A DNA stretch of 22,211 bases from contig JAEWVV010000238.1 of the NCBI GenBank assembly GCA_023458995.1, positions 1-22,211 of the forward strand, given 5' to 3'. This DNA is from Bacillota bacterium. Its GTDB lineage: Bacteria; Bacillota_I; Bacilli_A; Acholeplasmatales; Acholeplasmataceae. Position numbers and translations under genes: made by a program. Of the stretch, positions 1-7,610 are shown one piece after another. Below the pieces are notes generated by a model. The model saw only the letters and a program-made list of their open reading frames with translations, did no database searches and had not been told where the DNA came from. Position 1 is the stretch's first letter, and each line of letters starts with the position of its first letter.

Positions 1-59
1 GTTTACCTTAAACAAACCTTAAAGGTTTTTAGATAGCTGTATCCATCATCTTTTCTTTT

Positions 60-82
60 ACCCACTTCAATGTGGGTCTTTT
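60..82 (+). terminator. Rho-independent terminator of a plus-strand gene left of the window
   Basis: The stem ACCCAC/GTGGGT (60-65 and 72-77) has a 6-nt loop and is followed by CTTTT on the plus strand. The minus strand has no U-tract, so it serves a plus-strand gene. That gene's end would lie in the first 40 bases. Frame 1 is open to a TAG at 34-36 and frame 2 to a TAA at 20-22, too little sequence to choose between them. A weaker inverted repeat, AAACC/GGTTT, sits at 14-28. Nothing else is visible between 83 and 130. Confidence 0.6.
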
Positions 83-124
83 GTCTATAACGATTTTAGG
101 ATTTGAAAATAGAATTTCCTATTA

Positions 125-151
125 AGATAAAAAATGACGCCTAAGCGTCAT
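125..151 (-). terminator. Terminator of the CBS-domain gene
   Basis: A perfect 7-bp stem ATGACGC/GCGTCAT (134-140 and 145-151) with a 4-nt loop is followed on the minus strand by TTTTATC. It lies 15 bases beyond the stop codon of the CBS-domain gene. Confidence 0.85.
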
Positions 152-166
152 GTTTTAAATCATCAT

Positions 167-580
167 TTATAAAACCATGAAGTTATGTTCAAAGAAATAT
201 TCAATCAATTTCTTTCGTGTAACAATCCCAATGAATTTATCGTTTTGGTCAAGGACAGGAACAAAGTTTTCGTTCTTCGCTTTAGATAAGAGCAGTGGCA
301 TCGTTGCATTCACACTAATAGGTTCATAATCACGATAACGCTTGATGTCGGTTACATGTAATTTTTCCATTTCATCTTCATTTAAACGATCAATCTTCTT
401 TAAAATGAAGTGAAGAATATCCCCTTCAGTGAGTGTACCAACATAATTATATGCGCGATCAATCACGGGAATGGATGTGAAACGGTGCTCTGTCATTTTA
501 CCCAAAGCACTCTTTAATGTCTCGTCATTAAATAACAAGATAACTTCATGAGATGGCTTTAAAAAGGATAGTACGTTCAT
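167..580 (-). CDS. Two-CBS-domain protein, possible nucleotide sensor
   Basis: This is a 137-residue soluble protein made of almost nothing but two CBS domains, at about residues 6-62 and 73-130. Typical CBS features are seen: FTSIPVIDRAYNYVGTLTEGDIL in split form (FTSIPVID, then YVGTLTEGDIL) and the second-domain pattern NFVPVLDQNDKFIGIVTRK. Paired CBS domains form a Bateman module that binds adenine nucleotides. Small stand-alone members in Firmicutes, such as the CbpB/YkuL type, bind c-di-AMP, but the ligand here is not shown by the sequence. I chose the ATG at 578-580, preceded by GGGAGTG at RBS spacing. The open frame runs 21 codons further upstream but crosses the promoter. The gene is monocistronic, with its own promoter and terminator. 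Confidence 0.85.
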   Translation of the reverse strand: MNVLSFLKPSHEVILLFNDETLKSALGKMTEHRFTSIPVIDRAYNYVGTLTEGDILHFILKKIDRLNEDEMEKLHVTDIKRYRDYEPISVNATMPLLLSKAKNENFVPVLDQNDKFIGIVTRKKLIEYFFEHNFMVL

Positions 581-613
581 AAGTTCACTCCCAATCTTTC
601 TTTTTATATTTCT

Positions 614-643
614 ATTATACACGAAATTGTATATAATAAACAA
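614..643 (-). promoter_or_regulatory. Promoter of the CBS-domain gene
   Basis: On the minus strand there is a perfect -10 TATAAT (614-619) with a weak -35 TTGTTT (638-643) at an 18-bp spacing. It gives a 5' leader of about 25-30 bases before the ATG at 580. It starts just downstream of the terminator of the preceding GLUG gene. Confidence 0.55.
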
Positions 644-675
644 ACAAAAAGGGTGCCTCTAAATGAAGCACCCTT
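644..675 (-). terminator. Terminator after the GLUG-repeat gene fragment
   Basis: The stem GGGTGC/GCACCC (651-656 and 668-673), extended by A-T pairs, is followed on the minus strand by TTTTTG. It lies 15 bases after the stop of the GLUG fragment and separates it from the CBS gene promoter. Confidence 0.8.
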
Positions 676-689
676 ATTCCTTCAATGAA

Positions 690-1585
690 TTATTCGACGA
701 GTAATGCTAATGTAACTAATCCATCAGAATTTACTACCCAGAAGTCACTTGTAGCGATATTGTTTAAGTTTGTTGTCCACCAAGCTGCATCTGTTGGAAC
801 TGCAATATTCGTTAATGCAATCTCGTTAGCTCCAGCAGAAATCTGATTCGTTAAACTACCATAGATATAAGTTGTATCAACAACAGGAGTCACTTCATTA
901 TTGGTTTGATTATAATCAACCAAGTTTGATCTTTCATTATTATCAAATGTTACCTTGAAGTAAGCATCCATTAAATCAGCTTGACCTGGTGCACTAAGAC
1001 GACCGATAAATGCCCTTGTAACATCACCATCAACTGTAGTGTTCCATACAACAACTCTGACACCGCTAAATAAACTATTAGCGTTATCACGAACATAGCC
1101 AACTAAAGCACCTGCACCAACTATTGTAGTATGTACGTAACCTGACTTAACAGTGACGCCTAAAATAAAGATATCATCTGCATAAAGAGCTGCACTATCT
1201 ACACGGCCAACTAAGCCACCAACATTTGCTTGACTAGTGTTTGTTACAGTCGTATTTATAACAGCAACATTATATACATCTGTCTTTCTAGAAACAATAC
1301 CGATTAAGCCACCTACGCCATTGGAATTATTTCCTGTGATTGATGAATTCTTAATAACTACATTTTCTACTAAAGTATCCCCATTTTCAACTCGACCAAT
1401 GAGACCTCCGGCTCTATCAGATGTTGAAATAGTAATGTTATCAACAACTAAGTTACGAATGGTTGCACCATTTGCTCTAGGGAATAAACCACCATAACCC
1501 CTGATACCTGTAATAGAAGCATTAGAAACTGCATGTCCTTGTCCATCAAGACTACCCATGAATGAAGTTGCAATGCCCCATAAAT
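690..1585 (-). pseudogene. 5'-truncated GLUG-repeat surface protein
   Basis: This is the C-terminal part of a secreted or surface protein carrying about five GLUG repeats of roughly 20-25 residues: GYGGLFPRANGATIRNLVV, AGGLIGRVENGDTLVENVV, VGGLIGIVSRKTDVYNVAV, VGGLVGRVDSAALYADDIF and AGALVGYVRDNANSL. GLUG motifs occur in adhesins and surface-exposed proteins. An ATG is present at 1557-1559, but the same frame stays protein-like upstream (NLWGIATSF before MGSLDGQGH) to the likely IS end at 1585. The sequence 'SFMGSLDGQGH' is normally internal in such proteins, so the true N-terminus with its signal peptide is missing. No Shine-Dalgarno sequence is visible before the ATG. The C-terminus ends without a sorting motif or membrane helix. 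A residual translated fragment is possible but would have no export signal. Confidence 0.75.
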
Positions 1586-2490
1586 TGTTCCAAAATAGAA
1601 TAGAGACTTAAGATGTTAGTTCTTGAATTTGAAGTGGTGCAGGCGGTTGATAGTTTAAAGAACTATGACGTCTAATTGTATTGTAATATATAACCCACTG
1701 TTTTGTAAGCACCTTCGCCTCACTTAGTGTAGTAAATACTTCCATATTTAGAAATTCATCTCTCATCTTACTATTAAATGATTCACAATATCCGTTCTCC
1801 CATGGACTGTCTGGTTCGATATAAGATGTATTGACACCGATGTCTTTAAACCATTTTCTTAGTTCTTTAGCAATAAACTCTGGACCGTTATCTCTTCTGA
1901 TATGTGCAGGGACTGAGTGAAGAATGAAACAATTGGATAACACTTCAATGATATCTTGATGAGTCCAGTTTATTCTGGGCTCACTGAAGATGCATGTTCT
2001 CGAATGCTCATCGATGATATTGAGCCATCTAAGCTTCTTTTTATTCATTAATTGATCCGTCACAAAATCATAACTCCAGACGTGATGTTTATACTCAGGT
2101 CTTAGTCTAATACAACTGCCATCATTCAACCATAGTCTTTTACGTTTTGGTTGTTTCTTTGGCACCTTTAAGCCATTTTCTTTCCAAATGCGTACGACTC
2201 GCTTATGATTGATATCATAACCTAATGTCTTTAACATCGCAGTGATACGTCTGTAGCCATACCTGCCATACGCTGTGGCTAATTCAATCACTTGAGCTGT
2301 GATTTCATCCTCATCATTTCTTACAACATGTTGATATCTGACCGTTCTTCGGTTGAATCCTAATACCAGACAAGCCTTACGCTCAGATATCTTGTATGAT
2401 TCACAAACTTTAAATACGATTTCTTTTTGTTTTGTCTGGCTTAAAATTTTCCCTGGTTAACGTCCTTCAAGATCGCGTTTTCTAAACTTG
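1586..2490 (-). mobile_element. IS3-family (IS407-like) insertion sequence remnant
   Basis: The element keeps a complete-looking OrfB and only the last 15 or so codons of OrfA (the tail LENAILKDVNQGKF, stop at 2441-2443). Its right end is probably the plus-strand TGTTCC at 1586-1591, directly against coding sequence of the GLUG gene. This is judged from TG...CA ends and the return of GLUG-like frame. No matching inverted copy of that end is present on the other side, so the left inverted repeat and most of OrfA are gone. The left junction near 2486-2492 is estimated from where OrfA similarity begins and lyase similarity stops. It should not be able to move by itself. Confidence 0.7.
1608..2456 (-). 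pseudogene. IS3-family transposase OrfB (element lacks OrfA)
   Basis: This is the catalytic subunit of an IS3-family, IS407-group transposase. The frame is open from 2456 and reads through SERKACLVLGFNRRTVRYQ and YGRYGYRRI to the integrase core. Counting from the GTG at 2289-2291, the DDE residues are D75 (WSYDF), D134 (RRDNGPEF) and E170 (ENGYCESF). The D-E spacing is the canonical 35. The end, SSLNYQPPAPLQIQ, is also typical. OrfB is normally made as an OrfAB fusion by -1 frameshifting near the end of OrfA. Here OrfA is reduced to its last codons, so no normal fusion can be made. The DDE domain is intact in sequence, so loss of activity is inferred from element structure and not from a missing catalytic residue. 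Confidence 0.85.
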
Positions 2491-2625
2491 AAGGGTATAA
2501 GATCATTCGATACAGAATGTATCCATAGTGTAAATACATCATCACTTGATCCAAAATAAGTTCTATTACTTGATACAAGTTCACTGTTGACAACTTTATA
2601 TGACCCTGTATATTTCGTATCAAGG

Positions 2626-3789
2626 TCAGTATCTTGGTGATTTTTTTATGGGTGTAGTCACATATTTTAAAATCGAGTGTTCCATTAGTACTGCTCCACC
2701 TTCAGTTGTTACAATCGCTTGATTGACAAATGAAAGGTTAGGACTACTCAGTTTTAATCTTAAATCGTGTAACTGTTTGTTATCAATCAGATTATGGTAG
2801 AGATGAACATCACCTTTTCTTAATCTAGGCATTCTATCCATAAGGTTAAATACTTCTAAATGATGGAATGTCATGGTAATTGATTCAAAACCAGTACCAT
2901 CTGTTGTGTTTCCTAAGTTGAAACCTTTCTTTTGAAAACTTGCAAATACCTTTATATCACCTACCGCAATACCTTTATCCCTTAAACTCTTGTAAAAAGG
3001 TCTATTTTCAATATTATTTTCTAAATCATCGATTTGTGCATCGATAAACGAGTTAGGTGTAAAGTTCAATTTTGACCACGATAGCGTCAAGTTTTCTGAC
3101 TTTTCTTTGACATCGATAATTCCGTCATATGCATTATCAAATGTCAGATGATCAAACCATATACCGTTTGATTCTTCAACCGTGAAGTAATCCCAATCAT
3201 TTCGCTTATACTGCCCTTCAGATTCTTCATCCCACTCCCAAAGTTCAGATAAATGTAGATTTCTAAAGACAATATTTTCCGATCTATCAATCACAAATGA
3301 TGCGTGTTTGATCTTTACACCAACTTCAGAATAAATCATTAAGTCACTGCGATCTGTGATTCTAATTTGTCCTACACCTGATTCGATTAAAGTAGGATGC
3401 ATAAGAGCTTGTCTCGAGTGAGCATAATAGACATCTCTAAAATCACTTAATGACTTGTTTTGATCATTCAATTTTGTAGTTACTTCAATCGATCCCATAG
3501 CTAAATCATTTTGAATTCTAATAATTTTTGTCGTTGAATCTAAAAGTGCTTCTAGAAAACCCACTTCATCAAAAACATCGACAAAACCACCAATAACCCC
3601 TCTTCGGTCAGTGATGATAAGTGAAGAAAAGCCAAATGAGTTGTAGAATTGCGTTTCATCCACATAGGGTGTCTCATTTGGCTGTGTTGGTTCAGTTTTT
3701 ATAGGTGGTGTAGGAATCTCAGTTTTCCCTGTACAGGAAATGAGGAAAATCGATAAGATCAAGATCAATCTAATTGTATATTTCTTCAT
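2626..3789 (-). CDS. Lipoprotein pectate lyase (PL1-like), 3' end frameshifted
   Basis: This is a secreted polysaccharide lyase of the pectate lyase 1 type, expected to be anchored as a lipoprotein. The start is the ATG at 3787-3789 after GGAGATG. The signal peptide MKKYTIRLILILSIFLISC has a lipobox LISC (C19), followed by a Pro/Thr-rich linker. The parallel beta-helix region carries family motifs: WFDHLTFDNAYDGIIDVK with likely Ca-binding D222 and D226, then MPRLRKGDVHLYHN with catalytic-type arginines (R319, R322, R324). The annotated frame ends prematurely at 2626-2628. At the run of seven A (2641-2647) one fewer A restores a 61-codon continuation (NHQDTDLDTKYTGSYK...) down to 2457, which resembles the C-terminal tail of PL1 enzymes. 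The restored frame runs into the IS remnant, so the last residues are lost as well. The substrate is inferred from family only. Confidence 0.75.
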   Translation of the reverse strand: MKKYTIRLILILSIFLISCTGKTEIPTPPIKTEPTQPNETPYVDETQFYNSFGFSSLIITDRRGVIGGFVDVFDEVGFLEALLDSTTKIIRIQNDLAMGSIEVTTKLNDQNKSLSDFRDVYYAHSRQALMHPTLIESGVGQIRITDRSDLMIYSEVGVKIKHASFVIDRSENIVFRNLHLSELWEWDEESEGQYKRNDWDYFTVEESNGIWFDHLTFDNAYDGIIDVKEKSENLTLSWSKLNFTPNSFIDAQIDDLENNIENRPFYKSLRDKGIAVGDIKVFASFQKKGFNLGNTTDGTGFESITMTFHHLEVFNLMDRMPRLRKGDVHLYHNLIDNKQLHDLRLKLSSPNLSFVNQAIVTTEGGAVLMEHSILKYVTTPIKKSPRY

Positions 3790-3801
3790 GCCATCTCCAT
3801 C

Positions 3802-3817
3802 GTCTATTATAATAGAC
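3802..3817. promoter_or_regulatory. Perfect 16-bp palindrome in the lyase leader, candidate operator
   Basis: GTCTATTATAATAGAC is its own reverse complement. It lies between the predicted transcription start (about 3828) and the RBS of the lyase gene, where a repressor would block transcription or an RNA hairpin would sit next to the ribosome site. No regulator gene in the window is linked to it. Confidence 0.45.
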
Positions 3818-3834
3818 ACCGTTTATACAATTAA

Positions 3835-3864
3835 ATTATATCATGGATAAAACTGAAATGTCAA
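3835..3864 (-). promoter_or_regulatory. Strong promoter of the pectate lyase gene
   Basis: On the minus strand there is a consensus -35 TTGACA (3859-3864), an 18-bp spacer and an extended -10 TGATATAAT (TATAAT at 3835-3840). This is the closest match to the sigma-70/SigA consensus in the window. Further upstream, at 3886-3909, are two overlapping AT-rich inverted repeats (AGATATTATCT and TATGAT/ATCATA) of unknown meaning. Confidence 0.8.
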
Positions 3865-3923
3865 CGCTTTCATTTTTCTTAAGTTAGATATTATCTATGA
3901 TTTATCATAAATGTTTTTTAAAT

Positions 3924-3949
3924 AAAGAAAAGGACCGCTTGCGCGATCC
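3924..3949 (-). terminator. Terminator of the pyruvate dehydrogenase operon
   Basis: A 7-bp stem (3932-3938 and 3943-3949) includes one G-U pair in the minus-strand RNA. It is capped by a GCAA tetraloop and followed by TTTTCTTT. It lies 9 bases beyond the lpd stop codon. Confidence 0.85.
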
Positions 3950-3958
3950 TCTAAGTAA

Positions 3959-5332
3959 TTACATATGAATGGGTTTATCAACTGCACCGTGTGCAGCTTC
4001 CATAATGATTTCTGAGAGTGTTGGATGAGGGTGAATGGTATGCGCAATTTCATTTGCTGTACCTTCTAAAGTCATCGTGACACCAAGTTCTGCAATCAGA
4101 TCAGATGCTCCATAAGATAAAATGTGTGCACCTAAAATCTCTTGATATTTTTCAGAAACAATCAGTTTAACAAAACCATCTTTTTCATTATCTGCTAATG
4201 CTTTACCACTGGCTTGTAGTGGGAAAGTTGAAACTTTATAGGCTAACCCTTTGTCTTTAACTTCTTTTTCAGTTAAACCAACGGATGCAATTTCTGGTGA
4301 ACCATAAACAGCATTTGGAATACGGTCATAACGCATATGCGCATCTTTCTTACCCATAATGTATTCTGCAGCAACAATACCTTCTGCGGATGCTACATGG
4401 GCAAGCATATATTTACCGTTTAAGTCACCGATCGCATATACACCTTTAACGCTTGTTTCTAAGTGTTCATCGGTAACAACAGCTGCTCTATCCATCTTTA
4501 AATTCAAGACTTCAAGACCTTGTGAATTAGGACGCATGCCGACAGAAACTAAAACAGTATCTGCTGTAATCTTTTCATCCTTATCTTCAAAACTATAGGT
4601 TACTTCATGATCATTAACCGCTTTAACTTCAGCGTTTGTGAAAATTTTAATTCCATCACGTTTTAAAATGCGTTGGTATTGATTTCTAATATCATCATCA
4701 ACCATTGGTAGAATACCATCTAGTTTTTCAATGATCGTTACATCAGATCCAAGTGATGAGAAAATAGTCGCAAATTCAACACCGATGACACCACCGCCAA
4801 TAATGACAAGCTTTTTAGGTGTTTCAGTAATTTGAAGTAACTCTCTTGATGTGACTGCAATTTTCTTTTCATATGCATCTTTTAATCCAGGGATAGGTGG
4901 CACGATGGGCGAAGCACCAGTTGCAAGAATTAAATTCTTCGTGCTGATCACTTCTCCGTTTACCTCGACTTGAGTGGATGATAAAACCTTACCAAAGCCT
5001 GAAATAACTTCTACACCGTTTTTCTTTAATAAACCAGCTACACCTGTAGTCAATCTTTTAACAACAGAATCTTTTCGTTTTAACATCAGTGACCAATCAT
5101 AATTAACTTCGCCACCAATGACTACACCATACTCTGCTGCATGCTTCATTGTCTTATAGACTTTCGCATTTTTTAATAATGTTTTGGTTGGAATGCACCC
5201 GTGGTTCAGGCAAATTCCACCCACAACTTCTTTTTCAACAAGAGCAACCTTTCCGCCAAGTTGTGCTGCCTTAATTGCCGCAACATACCCGCCAGGTCCT
5301 CCCCCTAAAACTAAGATATCAAATGTCTTCAA
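3959..5332 (-). CDS. lpd: Dihydrolipoamide dehydrogenase, E3 of the PDH complex
   Basis: This flavoprotein reoxidises the dihydrolipoyl arm of E2 and passes electrons to NAD+. With the start chosen here it has 457 residues. The FAD dinucleotide motif GGGPGGYVAAIKAAQLG starts at residue 10, and the redox pair is C41/C46 in GGICLNHGCIPTKTLL. The NAD motif is IIGGGVIGVEF, and the second FAD stretch contains VYAIGDLNGK. The catalytic His-Glu pair is H436 and E441 in HPHPTLSE. Start choice: GAGGTG (5339-5344) is the only good RBS. The TTG at 5330-5332 lies at correct spacing and gives the normal N-terminus MKTFDILVLGGG. The alternative GTG at 5339-5341 is part of the RBS itself. It is the last gene of the operon, overlapping the E2 stop only through its RBS. 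Length and motifs are normal. Confidence 0.95.
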   Translation of the reverse strand: MKTFDILVLGGGPGGYVAAIKAAQLGGKVALVEKEVVGGICLNHGCIPTKTLLKNAKVYKTMKHAAEYGVVIGGEVNYDWSLMLKRKDSVVKRLTTGVAGLLKKNGVEVISGFGKVLSSTQVEVNGEVISTKNLILATGASPIVPPIPGLKDAYEKKIAVTSRELLQITETPKKLVIIGGGVIGVEFATIFSSLGSDVTIIEKLDGILPMVDDDIRNQYQRILKRDGIKIFTNAEVKAVNDHEVTYSFEDKDEKITADTVLVSVGMRPNSQGLEVLNLKMDRAAVVTDEHLETSVKGVYAIGDLNGKYMLAHVASAEGIVAAEYIMGKKDAHMRYDRIPNAVYGSPEIASVGLTEKEVKDKGLAYKVSTFPLQASGKALADNEKDGFVKLIVSEKYQEILGAHILSYGASDLIAELGVTMTLEGTANEIAHTIHPHPTLSEIIMEAAHGAVDKPIHM

Positions 5333-5338
5333 CGAAAT

Positions 5339-5344
5339 CACCTC
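5339..5344 (-). promoter_or_regulatory. RBS that sets a TTG start for lpd
   Basis: GAGGTG on the minus strand overlaps the TGA stop of pdhC (5343-5345) and lies 6 bases before TTG (5330-5332). This favours TTG over the GTG contained in the RBS. Confidence 0.7.
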
Positions 5345-6617
5345 AACTTAATAGTAACATCATTGGGTCATTTAATAAAGACTTAACATGATTTAAAAAT
5401 CTTCCTGCTTCGGCACCATCGATCACTCTATGATCTACCGCGAGTGATAGCGGTAATACGTTTGCTATTTTGATTTCGCCATTAATAACCACAGCTTTTT
5501 GGCTAATCTTACCAACTCCTAAAATAGATACTTCAGGATGTGGGATAATTGGTGTTCCATATGCGACATTCGCTGCACCGAAATTAGTGATTGAGAATGT
5601 TGCATTTTGGAGTTGAGTAAGTTGAACAGTACGTGCGATTGTTTGATCAGCAACATCTCTTAATTCACGTGCTAATTCTAAAATGCTCTTCTTATCTGCA
5701 TCTTTGATATTGGGCACAATTAAGCCATCTTTCGTATCAACAGCCATACCGATATTGTAGAACTTCTTTAAGATCATCCGGTCATTTTCATGATCAAAGG
5801 ATGCGTTAAATGTAGGAAACTTCTTTAACGCTAAGACGACTGCTTTCATGATAAATGCCATATAGGTTAACTTAATGTTTTGTGCAGCTGCTTGTTCTTT
5901 CACTTTGTCTCTTAATTCAACAAGTTTATCAACGATAATCTCATCCATTAAGACTGTGTGAGGAATGACTTGTTTAGATAAGGTCATGCTCTTAACAATC
6001 GCTTTTCTTAACTTCGTGATCTCAACGATTTCAACATCACCTTGTGTGCTGATTGTAACCTTAGGAACAGCAATTTGTTGTGGAGCTGATGATTTATTAT
6101 TCTTAGCATCATATGCTTTTTGAATATCTTCTTTCATCACTCTACCAAATTCACCACTACCCTTGATTTGATTAATATCAAGTCCTAAATCTTTAGCAAG
6201 TTGTCTTGCTACAGGTGTCGCTAAAGCTTTAGATGCATTCGTTTCTACTTTTTTACCTTCCATCTCTGATGATGAAGCCATAACTTCTTCAGAGACTTCA
6301 ATTTCACCGATCACACCAGGAGCTGCTTTACCTTCAGAAATTGCTTCTTTTTTAGCTTCTACTTTAGGAGCAGGTGCAGATGTGCCATCATTGATATTAA
6401 CTAAGACTTCACCCACATGAATGGTTTCGCCTTCTTTAGCACCAATGGATTCGATGATACCATCAACTGGAGAAGGAAGTTCAGCATTAACCTTATCTGT
6501 TTCAACAACAACTAATGTTTCGCCTTCTTTTACTTTATCTCCAACCTTAAAATTCCATTTTAATATTTTCCCTTCGTGGATACCTTCACCGATATCCGCA
6601 AATTTAAATGCATACAT
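5343..6617 (-). CDS. pdhC: Dihydrolipoyl acetyltransferase, E2 of the PDH complex
   Basis: This is the core of the pyruvate dehydrogenase complex. It carries the acetyl group from E1 to CoA on a swinging lipoyl arm. Domain order in 424 residues: one lipoyl domain (1-77) with the lipoylated lysine K42 in ETDKVNAE; an Ala/Pro/Lys/Glu-rich linker; a peripheral-subunit-binding domain (about 131-168, ATPVARQLAKDLGLDINQIKG in two parts: ATPVARQLAKDLG and DINQIKGSGEFGRV); a second linker; and the catalytic acyltransferase domain ending in DHRVIDGAEAGRF with H396 and D400. The ATG at 6615-6617 has a strong AGGAGG RBS that starts inside the pdhB stop (TAAGGAGG). The single lipoyl domain is within the normal range, since the number varies from one to three. 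The order pdhA-pdhB-pdhC-lpd makes a branched-chain or acetoin enzyme less likely. Confidence 0.95.
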   Translation of the reverse strand: MYAFKFADIGEGIHEGKILKWNFKVGDKVKEGETLVVVETDKVNAELPSPVDGIIESIGAKEGETIHVGEVLVNINDGTSAPAPKVEAKKEAISEGKAAPGVIGEIEVSEEVMASSSEMEGKKVETNASKALATPVARQLAKDLGLDINQIKGSGEFGRVMKEDIQKAYDAKNNKSSAPQQIAVPKVTISTQGDVEIVEITKLRKAIVKSMTLSKQVIPHTVLMDEIIVDKLVELRDKVKEQAAAQNIKLTYMAFIMKAVVLALKKFPTFNASFDHENDRMILKKFYNIGMAVDTKDGLIVPNIKDADKKSILELARELRDVADQTIARTVQLTQLQNATFSITNFGAANVAYGTPIIPHPEVSILGVGKISQKAVVINGEIKIANVLPLSLAVDHRVIDGAEAGRFLNHVKSLLNDPMMLLLS

Positions 6618-6630
6618 AATCTTTTCCTCC

Positions 6631-7608
6631 TTAGAATTTAGCTACTTTTTTAATTTCAGCAGCAATTCTTTCTGGTTGAACAAAGTGATAATGTTCACCT
6701 CTAGGAAGTGGTACTGTAATATCAAATCCAGTAACTCTTGCAGGTGCAGCTTCTAAATGTAAGAATGCTTTTTCATTCACGAGCGAAATAAGTTCTGATC
6801 CTGGACCATATGTTTTAACCGCTTCTTGTACAACAACAAAACGTCCTGTCTTCTTAACTGAATTGATGATGGTTTCTTCATCAATTGGATTAATCGTTCT
6901 TAGATCAATTAATTCAACATCGATGTTGTCATTTTCTAATAACTTCATTGCTTTTTCGACTTCACGAACGATAGCACCCCAAGCAACAACAGTGACATCT
7001 TTACCTTCTTTAACAACTTTAGCTTTACCAATCGGTATTCTATACATCTCTTCAGGCACTTCTTGTTTACCTGAACGATAAATACGTTTTGGTTCCATGA
7101 AAATCACGGGATCTGGATCTTCAATCGCAGAGATTAATAATCCTTTCGCATCATATGGCGTTGAAGGAATAACAACCTTAAGTCCTGGAATATGACCTAA
7201 AAGTGTTTCAACTGATTCAGAGTGGTGCTCTAATGCTCTAATACCACCACCTACAGGGAATCTTACAACAATCGGTAATCCATGACGACCTCTTGTTCTT
7301 GTTCTATAACGTGCCATATGGGTAACCATTTCGGTATAACCTGGGAAAATGAATCCATCAAACTGAATTTCTGCAACTGGCAATAAACCGTTGATTGCCA
7401 TACCAATTGCACTACCTGTGATTGCTGCTTCAGCAATCGGTGTATCAAAGACACGGTCAACACCATATTTCTTTTGCAGACCAGCTGTTACTCTAAACAC
7501 GCCGCCTTCAAAACCGGTATCTTCACCATAAACGACGACACGTGAATCATCTGCCATTTTTTGGTCAAGTGCCTGATTGATTGCTTCCAATAATGTTAAG
7601 ACTGCCAT
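6631..7608 (-). CDS. pdhB: Pyruvate dehydrogenase E1 component, beta subunit
   Basis: This is the 325-residue beta half of the thiamine-diphosphate-dependent E1 heterotetramer, which decarboxylates pyruvate and reductively acetylates E2. The N-terminal Pyr domain shows VVVYGEDTGFEGGVFRVTAG with a conserved glutamate and DTPIAEAAITGSAIGMA with the ThDP-activating Glu. The C-terminal transketolase domain (from about 200) shows VTVVAWGAIVREV and ELIDLRTINPID. The start ATG at 7606-7608 follows AAGGAGGG, which sits inside the last codons of pdhA. Only two bases separate the pdhA stop from this start, so translational coupling is likely. Full length for the family, with no oddities seen. Confidence 0.95.
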   Translation of the reverse strand: MAVLTLLEAINQALDQKMADDSRVVVYGEDTGFEGGVFRVTAGLQKKYGVDRVFDTPIAEAAITGSAIGMAINGLLPVAEIQFDGFIFPGYTEMVTHMARYRTRTRGRHGLPIVVRFPVGGGIRALEHHSESVETLLGHIPGLKVVIPSTPYDAKGLLISAIEDPDPVIFMEPKRIYRSGKQEVPEEMYRIPIGKAKVVKEGKDVTVVAWGAIVREVEKAMKLLENDNIDVELIDLRTINPIDEETIINSVKKTGRFVVVQEAVKTYGPGSELISLVNEKAFLHLEAAPARVTGFDITVPLPRGEHYHFVQPERIAAEIKKVAKF

Positions 7609-7610
7609 GT

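Noticed and set aside
1237..1497. Plus-strand frame of 86 codons within the GLUG fragment
   Set aside because: It is antisense to a clear repeat-containing coding sequence, with no RBS and no recognisable domain. The same applies to plus-strand frames at 4359-4598, 6421-6756, 6863-7081, 9910-10265, 10575-10766, 18863-19195, 19491-19712 and 21295-21489.
2440..2456. Functional -1 frameshift site joining OrfA to OrfB
   Set aside because: An AAAATTTT stretch sits at the OrfA end in the right relative frame. OrfA is nearly absent, so a working OrfAB cannot be made here.
2441..2623. Open frame of 60 codons between the lyase and the transposase
   Set aside because: Its last 14 codons are the end of IS OrfA and the rest is the out-of-frame reading of the lyase tail. 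It has no RBS and is a junction product.
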